A stretch of 64,000 nucleotides of DNA. Source: Paratractidigestivibacter sp003150175. Lineage in GTDB: Bacteria > Actinomycetota > Coriobacteriia > Coriobacteriales > Atopobiaceae. The translations under genes and the position numbers were made by a program. Where the stretch lies: assembly GCF_964283195.1 (NCBI RefSeq), contig NZ_CAXYLH010000001.1, one strand, 5' to 3'. Below, piece by piece: positions 50,560 to 59,510 of the stretch; position 1 is the stretch's first letter; each line of letters opens with the position of its first letter. The notes beneath the pieces were generated by a model, which saw only the letters and a list, made by a program, of their open reading frames with translations, had not been told where the DNA came from and made no database searches.

Positions 50560-51321
50560 CTATTTCAGCGAAAGAGCGCGCTCGGCAGCCCCGAGCGCGC
50601 CGGCGAAGCGCGCCTCGGGGCAGGTCGCCACGGGTGAGCCGAGGAGCGTCCCTAGGCGCTCGACAACGTAATCGTTCTCGCACAGGCCGCCCGTGAGGAA
50701 GTAGGGCGCGCTCCCCTGCCCCGCAAGCGCGGCCACGCGCGAGACCACGGACTCGATGATGCCGTGGGCGATGTCCTCGCGCGGCTTGCCGGCGCCCACG
50801 AGGCTGATGACCTCAGACTCGGCGAACACCGTGCACATGCTCGAGATCTTCACGTCGTCGCCCGTGCGCGCGAGGTCCGCGAGCTCGCGCTGGCTCACGC
50901 CGAGCAGGTCCGCCATAACCTCGAGGAACCGCCCCGTGCCGGCGGCGCATTTGTCGTTCATGGCGAACTTCGCCACGCGGCCCGCGCGCAGCTGGATGAC
51001 TTTGGTGTCCTGCCCGCCGACGTCGATGACGGTCCCATCGGGCCCAAAAAGGCGCACCGCGCCGACCCCGTGGCAGGTAATCTCGGTCACGACCTTATCG
51101 GCGAAGGGCACCGCAACGCGGCCGTACCCCGTCGCGACGACCCGCGCATCTTCCGCGGCAACATCGAACCCGTGCGCGAGAAGCGCCTCGCGCGCACGCT
51201 CCGCCGCGTCAACGCTCGAGTAGCCCGTGGGCATGACCTCGCTCGAAAGAAGCTCGCCGCCCTCGTCGAGCGCCACGACCTTCGTCGCGGTAGACCCTAT
51301 GTCGATTCCTATACCAAGCAA
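50560..51321 (-). CDS. 2-hydroxyacyl-CoA dehydratase activase (BcrA/BadF/HgdC family ATPase)
   Basis: A 253-residue Fe-S ATPase of the acetate/sugar kinase fold that injects a high-energy electron into its dehydratase-type partner. Nucleotide loop GIGIDIGSTATKVVALDE (3-20), VIDVGGQDTKVI, and the two cluster cysteines in DKCAAGTGRFLEVMA and SSMCTVFAESEV are intact. The start is probably TTG at 51321 behind GGGAGCG; the frame to 51357 adds 12 unlikely residues. It is third in the locus after two dehydratase-like subunits, a typical activase position. Confidence 0.94.
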   Translation of the reverse strand: MLGIGIDIGSTATKVVALDEGGELLSSEVMPTGYSSVDAAERAREALLAHGFDVAAEDARVVATGYGRVAVPFADKVVTEITCHGVGAVRLFGPDGTVIDVGGQDTKVIQLRAGRVAKFAMNDKCAAGTGRFLEVMADLLGVSQRELADLARTGDDVKISSMCTVFAESEVISLVGAGKPREDIAHGIIESVVSRVAALAGQGSAPYFLTGGLCENDYVVERLGTLLGSPVATCPEARFAGALGAAERALSLK

Positions 51322-51381
51322 AGCACGCTCCCATCCGCTTGGCCCGCGCACGCTCAAAACGACTAAAGCCGATCGAGCGAA

Positions 51382-52552
51382 TTAAAGCGTCTCGATGAAG
51401 GCCGCGATGCGCGTATCGATCTGTCCCTGGTCGCCGGCGGAGTAGTCCGTCTCGATCTTCATGTAAGGGATACCGGCGCCCTCGACGGCGGCCTGCATGC
51501 GCGCGCTCTCGACGTTGAAGGTGTGGCAGGCCGTGAGCACGCTCTCGATGACGCCATCGACATGGTATTTCTCGCACATCGCGAGGGCGTTGTCCATGCG
51601 CGTGTCATTGGGGGTCATCACGGAGCAGTTGATGTCGAGGTAGCGGTCGGCGATGGCGCCGAGGATGTCGTCCGCCTCGGCATCGACCATCATGCGCGCG
51701 GTGCGCTCGCCCGAGCAGTCGTCCATGCACACGACCACGCCACCGTTGCGCTCGATTGTGCGACCGATCTTGTTGATGACGCCGCCGACGGGACAGCCCG
51801 TGATGAGGATGCGCTTGGCGCTCGCCGGGATGGGGCGCTCGCCCGCGTCGTAGGCGGCGCGGCGCGCGGCCACCGTGCCCTCGACCTTGGACGTGAAGTC
51901 ATCGACGTCGAAGTTGAACGTTCCCGCGAACATCGTGCTCATGAGCTCAACGCCGCCCATCACGGGAGGCTCGGCAGCTTGGAGCTCGAACATGGAAATC
52001 TGAGCGGCGCGCAGGCGGTTGCGGCGACGGGCGGCGGCACGGAGGTCGTCGTCGGTGATCGTGACTCCGTAGAGTTCCTCGAGGCGCTCCTTGAGCAGGC
52101 GGCACTCCTCGCGCCAACCGGCGCGCTCATAGGCGCGCTCGCGGCTCTGGGGAAGGCGCAGCACGTGCACGGGCTTGAGCTCACCGAGCAGCTCGAACAT
52201 CTTCTTTTTTCCGTCGCAGGTGGTCTCGCCGATGATCAGGTCCGAGAAGTAGGTGAACGGGCACTTCTGCGAGTAGGCGAAGCCATACGTTGACTTGATG
52301 AGCGGGCAGAGATTGGCAGGCAGCACCTTCTCGGCCTCCGGGATGACCTCATCCGAGGTGCCGCAGAGGGCGACGCTCGAGGCCCCCCGCCGCATCGATG
52401 ATCTCGAGCGGTGTGTAGCTGCAAAGATAGCCTACGAGACGGTTGCCCGCCTGTTTGTAGTCCTTGACGCGGATAAAGCTCGCGCGACGCTGCTCGTTGA
52501 ACTCCTCGAACGTGCGCGGCAGCGGCTGCTCCTGGTACATGTGGTCCCCCAT
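51382..52552 (-). pseudogene. 2-hydroxyacyl-CoA dehydratase family subunit, interrupted by a frameshift
   Basis: The coding sequence is split by one extra base. The N-terminal part starts at ATG 52552 (ribosome site GGGAGGAA) and reads FEEFNEQRRASFIRVKDYKQ to LEIIDAAGG, then derails. The remaining 330 or so residues continue in another frame with SVALCGTSDEV, NLCPLIKS, KCPFTYFSDL and ETTCDGKKKMFELL, all family Cys motifs. Removing one G from a run of six (C run at 52383-52388 on the plus strand) restores DAAGASSVALCG, aligned with the sister subunit. It may be a true mutation or an assembly error. It lies between the sister subunit and the activase. Confidence 0.88.
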
Positions 52553-52580
52553 CGCGGTTCCTCCCTGGCCCCGGACTTTG

Positions 52581-53882
52581 CTAGATGGTCTCGAGGAACG
52601 CCTCGATACGGGTCGTGAGCTGGCCGGCGTCCTCGGAGGTGTAGTCGGTCGTGATGTGCATGAAGGGGATGCCCGCCTCCTCGGCGGCCTTCTCGACGTT
52701 GAACGCCTCCATCTCGTAGAGGGTGCAGAACTGCAGCGAGCAGTCGACGATACCATCGGCGTGCAGGTCGCGCGCCATCTGGACGATGTCGGCCATGCGC
52801 TGGTCGTTGGGGGTGAAGACCGCGCAGCTGATTTTGAAGTAGCGCTCCGCGATGGCGTCGAGCATCTGATCGACCGTGGTGCCCGACTCGTCGACGAGGT
52901 CCTTGTAGTAGCGTGAGCCCGTGCAGGCCTCCTCGCCCACGACCACGCCGCCGGCCTTCTCGATGATGTTGAAGAGCTTCCAGTTGGGAACCGCCATCGG
53001 CGTCCCGGTGTAGAGGATGCGCTTTGCCCCCTTGGGCGCGGCGCCCTCGGCACCCTCGGCGTTGCGGCGCTCGCACTCATCGGCCATGGCGTTGATGGCG
53101 CCGGTCAGGCGGGCGGAGTCATCCATGAAGGCGGCTTGGATGGTCAGGAGGCTGTCGAGGCCGCTGATAGGGACGGGGTCGGCGGCGCGGGTGGCGGCGA
53201 GGCGCTGGAGCGCGCGGCGCTTGTCGTTGGCGAGCTTGATGGCGTCGCACAGGGACTCCGCCGTGATGGTCGTCCCGCATTCCTCCTCGAGGCGGCGCGC
53301 AAGCTTTTTGACCTCGCCCTTCCAGTCCTCGAGCGTGCGCTCATCGTGCACGTTGGGGATGTCGACGATGTACATGAGCTTCTGCGTGGCGAAGAACTCA
53401 TAGCCCTTCTTTTTTCCGTCGCAGGTATTCTCGCCCACGACGAGGTCGGAAGCCTCGATGTAGGGGCAGACGCGCCCGAGCTTGAAGCCGGTGAAGCCCT
53501 TGATGAGCGGGCAGGTGTTGCGCGGCAGGTGGTCCTCGACCTTATCGGTCGCCCAGTCGGCGCCGGCGCACAGGCCCACGGGAATGCCGCCCGCCGCGGT
53601 CACGATCTCCTCGGGGACGTACAGGCAGAAGGAGCCGATGATCTTCTTCGCCTCGCCCGACGCCTTCTTGTCGAGCATCTCCTTGATGCGGCCCGAGTGG
53701 ATGTTCGAGGCGACGAAGTCCAGATAGCTCGTGCTCGCCGGGCGGTTCTTCTGCGTGAGGAACATGCTGCCGTACATCTGTCCCACGGCGCCGAGCAGGC
53801 CGTCGTGAGCGGGCACGTCCATGCCCAGGCCCTCCCACATCGGGTGGTAGTCGTACTCTTCTACGCTCTCGTTCTCTGCCAT
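52581..53882 (-). CDS. 2-hydroxyacyl-CoA dehydratase family / double-cubane-type Fe-S subunit
   Basis: A 433-residue HgdA/B-like protein. Conserved cysteines lie in GLCAGADW, NTCPLIKGFTGF, RVCPYIEASDL and ENTCDGKKKGYEFF, and the C-terminal domain has SCAVFTPNDQR and CSLQFCTLYEMEAFNVE. The family includes dehydratase subunits and the related YjiM/double-cubane proteins that lack a known acyl-CoA substrate. No CoA transferase or acyl-CoA dehydrogenase gene is nearby, which weakens a classical amino-acid-fermentation role. It is first in the locus, upstream of the frameshifted paralogue and activase. An inverted repeat lies 55 bases upstream of the start. Confidence 0.92.
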   Translation of the reverse strand: MAENESVEEYDYHPMWEGLGMDVPAHDGLLGAVGQMYGSMFLTQKNRPASTSYLDFVASNIHSGRIKEMLDKKASGEAKKIIGSFCLYVPEEIVTAAGGIPVGLCAGADWATDKVEDHLPRNTCPLIKGFTGFKLGRVCPYIEASDLVVGENTCDGKKKGYEFFATQKLMYIVDIPNVHDERTLEDWKGEVKKLARRLEEECGTTITAESLCDAIKLANDKRRALQRLAATRAADPVPISGLDSLLTIQAAFMDDSARLTGAINAMADECERRNAEGAEGAAPKGAKRILYTGTPMAVPNWKLFNIIEKAGGVVVGEEACTGSRYYKDLVDESGTTVDQMLDAIAERYFKISCAVFTPNDQRMADIVQMARDLHADGIVDCSLQFCTLYEMEAFNVEKAAEEAGIPFMHITTDYTSEDAGQLTTRIEAFLETI

Positions 53883-53936
53883 GAGCCTCTCCTTTACTCG
53901 TGCATCCCCTCAGATGCGCAAACTAGTTGTCAGAAA

Positions 53937-53955
53937 GCCTAACTCGTTGTTAGGC
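53937..53955. promoter_or_regulatory. Inverted repeat upstream of the dehydratase-like locus
   Basis: GCCTAAC (53937-53943) and GTTAGGC (53949-53955) are perfect complements around TCGTT. The site lies in an AT-richer patch between the divergent dehydratase-like gene and icd, and could be an operator for the former. Confidence 0.5.
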
Positions 53956-54127
53956 GTTGTGTTTTTAGGAGCATAACCGATTCGGCCAACGGCGCGGTTA
54001 CGCGCCCAGGCGACCGTCCCCCGACTGTGACAACCGTGTCTCAAGCCGCCGCGCGACCGCGGCGGGCGCGCAGCGCCATGCTAAAGTCGCCTCAATTCCG
54101 TGCTCTGTTACCCACCCGGAGGCGCAC

Positions 54128-55345
54128 ATGACCAAGATCGCGATGAAGACCCCGCTCGTCGAGATGGACGGCGACGAGATGACCCGCATCATCTGGCAGA
54201 TCATCAAAGACGAGCTCATCTGCCCCTACGTCGACCTCAAGACCGAGTACTACGACCTCGGCCTCGAGTACCGCGACAAGACCGACGACCAGGTCACCGT
54301 CGACTCCGCCGAGGCCACCAAGCGCCTGGGCGTCGCGGTCAAGTGCGCGACCATCACCCCCAACGCCCAGCGCGTCGAGGAGTACCACCTCAAGCAGATG
54401 TGGAAGAGCCCCAACGGCACCATCCGCGCCATGCTCGACGGCACGGTCTTCCGCGCCCCCATCGTGGTCAAGGGCATCGAGCCCGTCGTCCGCTGCTGGA
54501 AAAAGCCCATCACCATCGCCCGCCACGCCTACGGCGACGTCTACAAGAACGCCGAGATGCGCATCCCCGGCCCCGGCAAGGTCGAGCTCGTCTACACCGC
54601 CGCCGACGGCACCGAGGCCCGCGAGCTCGTCCACGACTTCACCGGCGCGGGCGTGGTCCAGGGCATGCACAACCTCGACGACTCCATCGAGAGCTTCGCG
54701 CGCAGCTGCTTCGAGTACGCGATCTCGACCAAGCAGGACCTGTGGTTCGCGACCAAGGACACCATCTCGAAGAAGTACGACCACCGCTTCAAGGATGTGT
54801 TCGCCGACCTCTACGAGGCCGAGTACAAGCAGAAGTTCGAGGAGCTCGGCATCGAGTACTTCTACACCCTCATCGACGACGCCGTGGCGCGCATCATGAA
54901 GGCCGAGGGCGGCTTCATCTGGGCCTGCAAGAACTACGACGGCGACGTCATGAGCGACATGCTCTCGTCCGCCTTCGGCAGCCTGGCCATGATGACCTCC
55001 GTCCTCGTGAGCCCCCACGGCTACTACGAGTACGAGGCCGCCCACGGCACCGTGCAGCGCCACTACTACAAGCACCTCAAGGGCGAGCCCACCTCCACCA
55101 ACTCCGTGGCCACGATCTTCGCCTGGACGGGAGCCCTGCGCAAGCGCGGCGAGCTCGACGGAACGCCCGAGCTCGTGGACTTCGCGAACCGCCTCGAGGC
55201 CGCCACGATCCACACCATCGAGGCCGGCAAGATGACGGGCGACCTCGCGCGCATCACCACGCTGCCCGACCCCACCATGCTCGGCACGCGCGAGTTCATC
55301 CTCGCCATCCGCGACACGCTCGACGCCGAGGCGGCCGCGAAGTAG
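54128..55345 (+). CDS. icd: NADP-dependent isocitrate dehydrogenase (eukaryotic-type, subfamily II)
   Basis: A 405-residue isocitrate dehydrogenase making 2-oxoglutarate and NADPH. Subfamily II motifs are visible: VEMDGDEMTRIIW at the N-terminus, substrate-binding SPNGTIRAMLDGTVFRAPI, the YGDVYKNAEM segment, metal-binding YDGDVMSDMLSSAFGSL and the NADP motif EAAHGTVQRHY. GGAGG precedes the ATG. Together with citrate synthase it supplies 2-oxoglutarate for glutamate synthesis. It is a single-gene unit with a terminator-like structure about 110 bases downstream. Confidence 0.96.
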   Translation: MTKIAMKTPLVEMDGDEMTRIIWQIIKDELICPYVDLKTEYYDLGLEYRDKTDDQVTVDSAEATKRLGVAVKCATITPNAQRVEEYHLKQMWKSPNGTIRAMLDGTVFRAPIVVKGIEPVVRCWKKPITIARHAYGDVYKNAEMRIPGPGKVELVYTAADGTEARELVHDFTGAGVVQGMHNLDDSIESFARSCFEYAISTKQDLWFATKDTISKKYDHRFKDVFADLYEAEYKQKFEELGIEYFYTLIDDAVARIMKAEGGFIWACKNYDGDVMSDMLSSAFGSLAMMTSVLVSPHGYYEYEAAHGTVQRHYYKHLKGEPTSTNSVATIFAWTGALRKRGELDGTPELVDFANRLEAATIHTIEAGKMTGDLARITTLPDPTMLGTREFILAIRDTLDAEAAAK

Positions 55346-55456
55346 CGAAGCAGGACAGTTGCGCAACAACCAAAGAACTACAGCGAACAGGCCGCGCGCG
55401 GACAAAGGGACTGTCCCGGCGCCCATGCGCGCGTTACACTAGGCTCAAAGATAAAC

Positions 55457-55493
55457 GACGCCCGTTTGGCCCTGCGGCCGAGCGGGTGTCTTT
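55457..55493 (+). terminator. Terminator-like hairpin between icd and panB
   Basis: GACGCCCG (55457-55464) pairs with CGGGTGTC (55483-55490) allowing G-U, and inner GGCC/GGCC closes a CTGC loop; TTT follows. It may end the icd transcript or sit in the panB leader, whose start is 29 bases on. Confidence 0.55.
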
Positions 55494-55521
55494 ACACGTC
55501 TCTTGGAAGGACGAGGCAACG

Positions 55522-56370
55522 ATGGCAAAGAACACCGTCATCACCTTAAAGAAGAAGGTCGACGAAGGCGGCAAGGTCACGATGGTGACCAGCTACGACT
55601 ACACGATGGCAGCGCTCACCGAACAGGCCGGGATCGACATGATCCTCGTCGGCGACTCGCTGGGCATGACCATGATGGGCTACGACTCGACGCTGCCCGT
55701 GACCATGGACGACATGGTCCACCACACCGCCTGCGTGACCCGCGCGTGCGACAACACCTTCGTCGTGGGCGACATGCCCTTCGGCTCCTACCAGACCGAC
55801 GTCCCGACCGCCGTCGCGAACGCCGTGCGCCTGATGAAGGAGGGCGGCTGCCAGGCCGTCAAGCTCGAGGGCGGCGCGCGCTGCGTCGAGCAGGTCCGCG
55901 CCATGGTCGCCGCGGGCATCCCCGTCGTCGGCCACCTCGGCCTCACGCCGCAGTCCGTGAACGCCTTCGGCGGCTTCAAGGTCCAGGGCAAGGGCGTCGA
56001 AGCCGCCGAGCAGCTCCTCGACGACGCGCTCGCGCTCGAGGAGGCCGGCGCCTTCGCCATCGTGCTCGAGTGCGTGCCCGCGAACCTCGCCGCCCTCATC
56101 ACCGAGCGCCTGACCAGCGCGTTCACCATCGGCATCGGTGCCGGCAACGGCTGCGACGGCCAGGTCCTCGTGGTCCAGGACATGCTCCAGATGACGCCGG
56201 GCGGCTTCAAGCCCAAGATGGTCCGCCAGTTCGCGCAGATCGGCGACGCCATCGTCGACGCCTTCCACGCCTACGACTCCGCCGTCCAGTCGGGCGACTT
56301 CCCCTCCGCCGCCGAGAGCTACAAGAACCTCGATCCCGAGGTCATCGACGCCGTGAAGAGTCAGGAATAG
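55522..56370 (+). CDS. panB: 3-methyl-2-oxobutanoate hydroxymethyltransferase
   Basis: A 282-residue ketopantoate hydroxymethyltransferase, the first committed step of pantothenate synthesis (methylene-tetrahydrofolate dependent). Motifs: VTSYDYTMAALTEQAGIDMILVGDSLGM, the metal and substrate region VVGDMPFGSYQ, AVKLEGG, VVGHLGLTPQSVNAFGGFKVQG and VLECVPANLA with the catalytic Glu; GIGAGNGCDGQVLV closes the barrel. GGAAGGACGAGG precedes the ATG. It is followed by panC after 87 bases. Confidence 0.97.
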   Translation: MAKNTVITLKKKVDEGGKVTMVTSYDYTMAALTEQAGIDMILVGDSLGMTMMGYDSTLPVTMDDMVHHTACVTRACDNTFVVGDMPFGSYQTDVPTAVANAVRLMKEGGCQAVKLEGGARCVEQVRAMVAAGIPVVGHLGLTPQSVNAFGGFKVQGKGVEAAEQLLDDALALEEAGAFAIVLECVPANLAALITERLTSAFTIGIGAGNGCDGQVLVVQDMLQMTPGGFKPKMVRQFAQIGDAIVDAFHAYDSAVQSGDFPSAAESYKNLDPEVIDAVKSQE

Positions 56371-56457
56371 CAAGAAGCTCCTGCCACCGAGCGCATGAGC
56401 CGGGGCAGGCGCCCTTATTCGCACCCCCAGCACCGTTTTTCGTCTAAGGAGAACACC

Positions 56458-57354
56458 ATGAAGACCGCAACCACCGTCGCCGAGGTCCGCGAGCAGGTCC
56501 GCGCCTGGAAGCGCGAGGGCCTGACCGTCGGCCTCGTCCCCACCATGGGATTTCTGCACGAGGGCCACAAGAGCCTGATCGTGCGCGCCGCCGCCGAGAA
56601 CGACCGCGTCGTCGTCTCCGACTTCGTCAACCCCACGCAGTTCGGGCCCACCGAGGACCTCGAGAGCTACCCGCGCGACTTCGACCGCGACTGCAAGCTG
56701 TGCGAGGAGGCCGGCGCCGCGCTGGTCTTCCACCCCGAGCCGTCCGAGATGTACGCGCCCAACGCCTGCACCTACGTGAACATGGACGAGCTCACCCATG
56801 AGCTCTGCGGCCTCACGCGCCCGATCCACTTCCGCGGCGTCTGCACCGTCGTCTCCAAGCTCTTCAACATCGTGACGCCCGACCGCGCCTACTTCGGCCA
56901 GAAGGACGCCCAGCAGCTCGCCGTCATCCGCCGCATGGTCCGCGACCTCAACTTCGGCATCCAGATCGTCGGCTGCCCCATCGTCCGCGAGGAGGACGGC
57001 CTGGCAAAGAGCTCGCGCAACACCTACCTCTCGGCCGAGGAGCGCACCGCCGCGCTGTGCCTGTCCCGCGCCGTGTTCGCCGGCCAGAAGATGGTCGAGG
57101 ACGGCGAGCGCAACGCCAAGACCGTGCTCGACGCCATGAAGAAGATCATTGAGGCCGAGCCGCTCGCAAAGATCGACTACGTCAAGATGGTCGACTTCGA
57201 GAACATCGTGCAGATCGAGAAGATCGAGGACGTCCCGGTGCTCTGCGCCATGGCCGTCTACATCGGCAAGACCCGCCTGATCGACAACTTCATCTTTGAC
57301 CCCAAGACCGCCGGCGAGAAGCCCTGCTGCGGCCACTGCGGCTGCTCGAAGTAG
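56458..57354 (+). CDS. panC: Pantoate-beta-alanine ligase
   Basis: A 298-residue pantothenate synthetase joining pantoate and beta-alanine with ATP. The nucleotidyltransferase motif VPTMGFLHEGHKSLI (HxGH type), VSDFVNPTQFGPTEDLESYPRD, VVSKLFNIVTPDRAYFGQKDAQQL and the KMSKS-like segment AKSSRNTYLS are intact. A Cys-rich tail (CCGHCGCSK) extends the C-terminus and is not part of the usual family. AAGGAG precedes the ATG at 56458. The next gene starts one base after the stop. Confidence 0.97.
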   Translation: MKTATTVAEVREQVRAWKREGLTVGLVPTMGFLHEGHKSLIVRAAAENDRVVVSDFVNPTQFGPTEDLESYPRDFDRDCKLCEEAGAALVFHPEPSEMYAPNACTYVNMDELTHELCGLTRPIHFRGVCTVVSKLFNIVTPDRAYFGQKDAQQLAVIRRMVRDLNFGIQIVGCPIVREEDGLAKSSRNTYLSAEERTAALCLSRAVFAGQKMVEDGERNAKTVLDAMKKIIEAEPLAKIDYVKMVDFENIVQIEKIEDVPVLCAMAVYIGKTRLIDNFIFDPKTAGEKPCCGHCGCSK

Positions 57355-57355
57355 C

Positions 57356-58177
57356 TTGGGCGCGCCGATTCGCATAGCGTTCATCGGGGCCGGCAAGGTT
57401 GGCTGCTCGCTCGCGCGTTACCTGCGCGAAGACGGGTCGGCGAGCCTTGCCGGCTTCTTTTCCCGCTCGGAAGCGTCCTCGGCGGAGGCCGCGGCGTTTG
57501 CGGGAGGAGTCGCGTTCGACACTGTCGCAGAGGTCGCGCAAGCCGCTGACCTGGTATTTATTACCACTCCGGACGGGGCAATCGCGAACGTGGCCGCGCA
57601 GCTCGCCGCTTGCGGCGCGGACCTGCGCGGCAAGGTCGTCGCCCACTGCTCCGGCGCAACGCCGTCCACCGCGCTCGCCGCGTGCCGCGATGCAGGGGCC
57701 GTCGTGGCGTCGTGCCACCCGCTCTACGCCGTGAGCAGCAGGTTCGATTGCTGGCAGGAGCTCAGCCGAGCCTGGTTCACCCTTGAGGGGGACGATGCCG
57801 CGGTCGAGGTTCTCGAGGGGCTTCTCGGTAGCCTGGGCAACCACGTGGCGCGCATCGACGCCGACGCGAAGACCCGCTACCACGCCTCCGCCGTCATGGC
57901 GTCGAACCTGGTCGTCGGACTCTACGACATGGCCTCCGGCGAGCTCGCGCGCTGCGGGCTTTCCCATGAGGACGCCGAGGCAGCGCTCGCGGCGCTCTTT
58001 TTGGGCAACGCCGAACACATCGCCGCGGACGGCGTCGCGGCTTCCCTCACAGGGCCCGCCGCCCGCGGCGACGAGGCCACCATCGACGCTCACCTCGCCT
58101 GCCTCGAAGACCGCGACCGGGACGTCTACGAGCTCTTGACCGACCAGCTCAGGGACATCGCCGCCCGCAGCAAATGA
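57356..58177 (+). CDS. Rossmann-fold and DUF2520 domain dehydrogenase; candidate ketopantoate reductase substitute
   Basis: A 273-residue NAD(P)-binding protein starting with TTG at 57356, one base after the panC stop. The N-terminal Rossmann loop is IRIAFIGAGKVGCSLARYL, followed by VFITTPDGAI and VVAHCSGATPSTAL; the C-terminal DUF2520 helical domain contains RYHASAVMASNLVVGLYDMA. The fold is that of ketopantoate reductase and 6-phosphogluconate dehydrogenase-like enzymes. Being directly coupled to panB-panC with no recognisable panE in the window, it may reduce ketopantoate to pantoate. That is inference. A terminator closes the operon. Confidence 0.88.
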   Translation: MGAPIRIAFIGAGKVGCSLARYLREDGSASLAGFFSRSEASSAEAAAFAGGVAFDTVAEVAQAADLVFITTPDGAIANVAAQLAACGADLRGKVVAHCSGATPSTALAACRDAGAVVASCHPLYAVSSRFDCWQELSRAWFTLEGDDAAVEVLEGLLGSLGNHVARIDADAKTRYHASAVMASNLVVGLYDMASGELARCGLSHEDAEAALAALFLGNAEHIAADGVAASLTGPAARGDEATIDAHLACLEDRDRDVYELLTDQLRDIAARSK

Positions 58178-58183
58178 CGATGC

Positions 58184-58219
58184 GCGGGGAGAAGGGCCGA
58201 GCCCTTCTCCCCGCTTTTT
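58184..58219. terminator. Rho-independent terminator of the pan operon
   Basis: A perfect 14-bp stem GCGGGGAGAAGGGC / GCCCTTCTCCCCGC with loop CGA is followed by TTTTT. Confidence 0.93.
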
Positions 58220-58228
58220 CTATCCGGA

Positions 58229-59476
58229 CTACCAGGACCGCTGAGGCGCCGCACGCACGGGCTTCGCGACAGAGGTGTCGCCGCCGGGCGTTCCCGGCGC
58301 GCGCTCAAGCGCGCAGAACTCGTTGAGAACATCGTCTGCGGTATAGAGGTTGCTCTTGCGATTCCTCGCGTTCTGGCTCAGGACACCGGCTTCCACCAGC
58401 GACGCGATCGCGAGCCTCGCCGCCTCGAGGCTCCTGCCCGTGAGCCTGGCGGCCGAGGCGATGCTCACCACCGGGTTGCCGGGAAGTACCCGAAGGAGGC
58501 GGTCGGCAGCCGAGTTCGCACGCGGTCGCACCTTCTGGCGCCAACCCTCCTGAACAACGGCGATTCTTTGCTCGAACGTCTCTGCCATACCGCAGGATGC
58601 GATGACCTTACGAGCGAAGAAAGAGACGAGCCGTTGGGTCGCCTCGGCCACCTTCGCATCGTCATCAGACCGGAATTCGGAAAGAACGGCGATGTAGGCA
58701 GGTTTATCGGTCGCGAGCGCGAGCGACACGGGCGGCACCGTCCGGGTCGCCGCACCGGCGTTCCGGAAGATCATCTGCACGAGGGCACGGCCCGTCCGCC
58801 CGTTGCCGTTCGCGAACGGGTGGATCGATTCGAACTGCGCGTGGGCTATCGCCGCTTTCGCGACCGCGGGCAGCTGTGCGTCGTTACAGAACGCGACGAG
58901 GTCCTCGAGCAGCGGCTCCACCTCTGAGGGAGGGGCGGGGACGTAGGCCGCCCCCACCGGGGAGTAGTCGTTGCCGCCGACCCAGTTCTGTATCGTCCGC
59001 ACGACGCCGCCAGCTTTTTCCAACGGACCACCCTTGAGCAGGTCTTTGTTGATCTCCCGGAGCAGATCGAGAGAAATTCGGTCGCCCTTGCCGATCCGCT
59101 CGATGCTCGAACGCATAGCGGTTATGTTCGCCAGAACGGCGGCTTCGGAGGAGTCGACCCTATGGGAGACTCCGAGCTCCTCCAAAGCCTCGACCTCGAG
59201 GATCTTCTTTGCGGGCGCAATCACACCCTCGATCTTCGATGAGCCCATGGCCTCGGAGCGCATGAGCAGACGGGCCAGGGGCTCCGTATCGGTCAGCGTC
59301 GCGGCGCGGAGATCGAGCTCGGCCATCCTCGCAGTGGCCTCAGAGACCTCGGCGGCGACGTCCGAATCGAGCGCGATGGGGCAGCCCGCAAGCCTATCCG
59401 GAATATACGCGCGATATTCTCCGCTGGCGCCGTACCAGCTCTCCGAGTCCCAGTGCCCGCGCACGAACTTCCCCAT
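58229..59476 (-). CDS. Fic-family AMP transferase with N-terminal inhibitory motif
   Basis: A 415-residue Fic protein that adenylylates target proteins. The active-site loop HPFANGNGRTGR is at 219-230. The inhibitory helix motif SSKIEG (79-84) fits the (S/T)xxxE(G/N) consensus of class II, self-inhibited Fic proteins. A C-terminal winged helix (GNPVVSIASAARLTGRSLEAARLAIASLVEAGVLSQ) suggests DNA binding, and hence autoregulation. The array of CCAAGG/CCTTGG dyads immediately upstream (59511-59600) would be the matching operator. It converges on the DUF2520 gene. Confidence 0.94.
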   Translation of the reverse strand: MGKFVRGHWDSESWYGASGEYRAYIPDRLAGCPIALDSDVAAEVSEATARMAELDLRAATLTDTEPLARLLMRSEAMGSSKIEGVIAPAKKILEVEALEELGVSHRVDSSEAAVLANITAMRSSIERIGKGDRISLDLLREINKDLLKGGPLEKAGGVVRTIQNWVGGNDYSPVGAAYVPAPPSEVEPLLEDLVAFCNDAQLPAVAKAAIAHAQFESIHPFANGNGRTGRALVQMIFRNAGAATRTVPPVSLALATDKPAYIAVLSEFRSDDDAKVAEATQRLVSFFARKVIASCGMAETFEQRIAVVQEGWRQKVRPRANSAADRLLRVLPGNPVVSIASAARLTGRSLEAARLAIASLVEAGVLSQNARNRKSNLYTADDVLNEFCALERAPGTPGGDTSVAKPVRAAPQRSW

Positions 59477-59510
59477 GGCTCTCCTAACCTTGTGGATCGA
59501 GCTCGTTTAT

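Noticed and set aside
52383..52388. Programmed ribosomal frameshifting at the G run
   Set aside because: Restoring the frame needs a net skip of one base, and no slippery heptamer with a downstream structure or rare-codon pause is evident; mutation or sequencing error is simpler.
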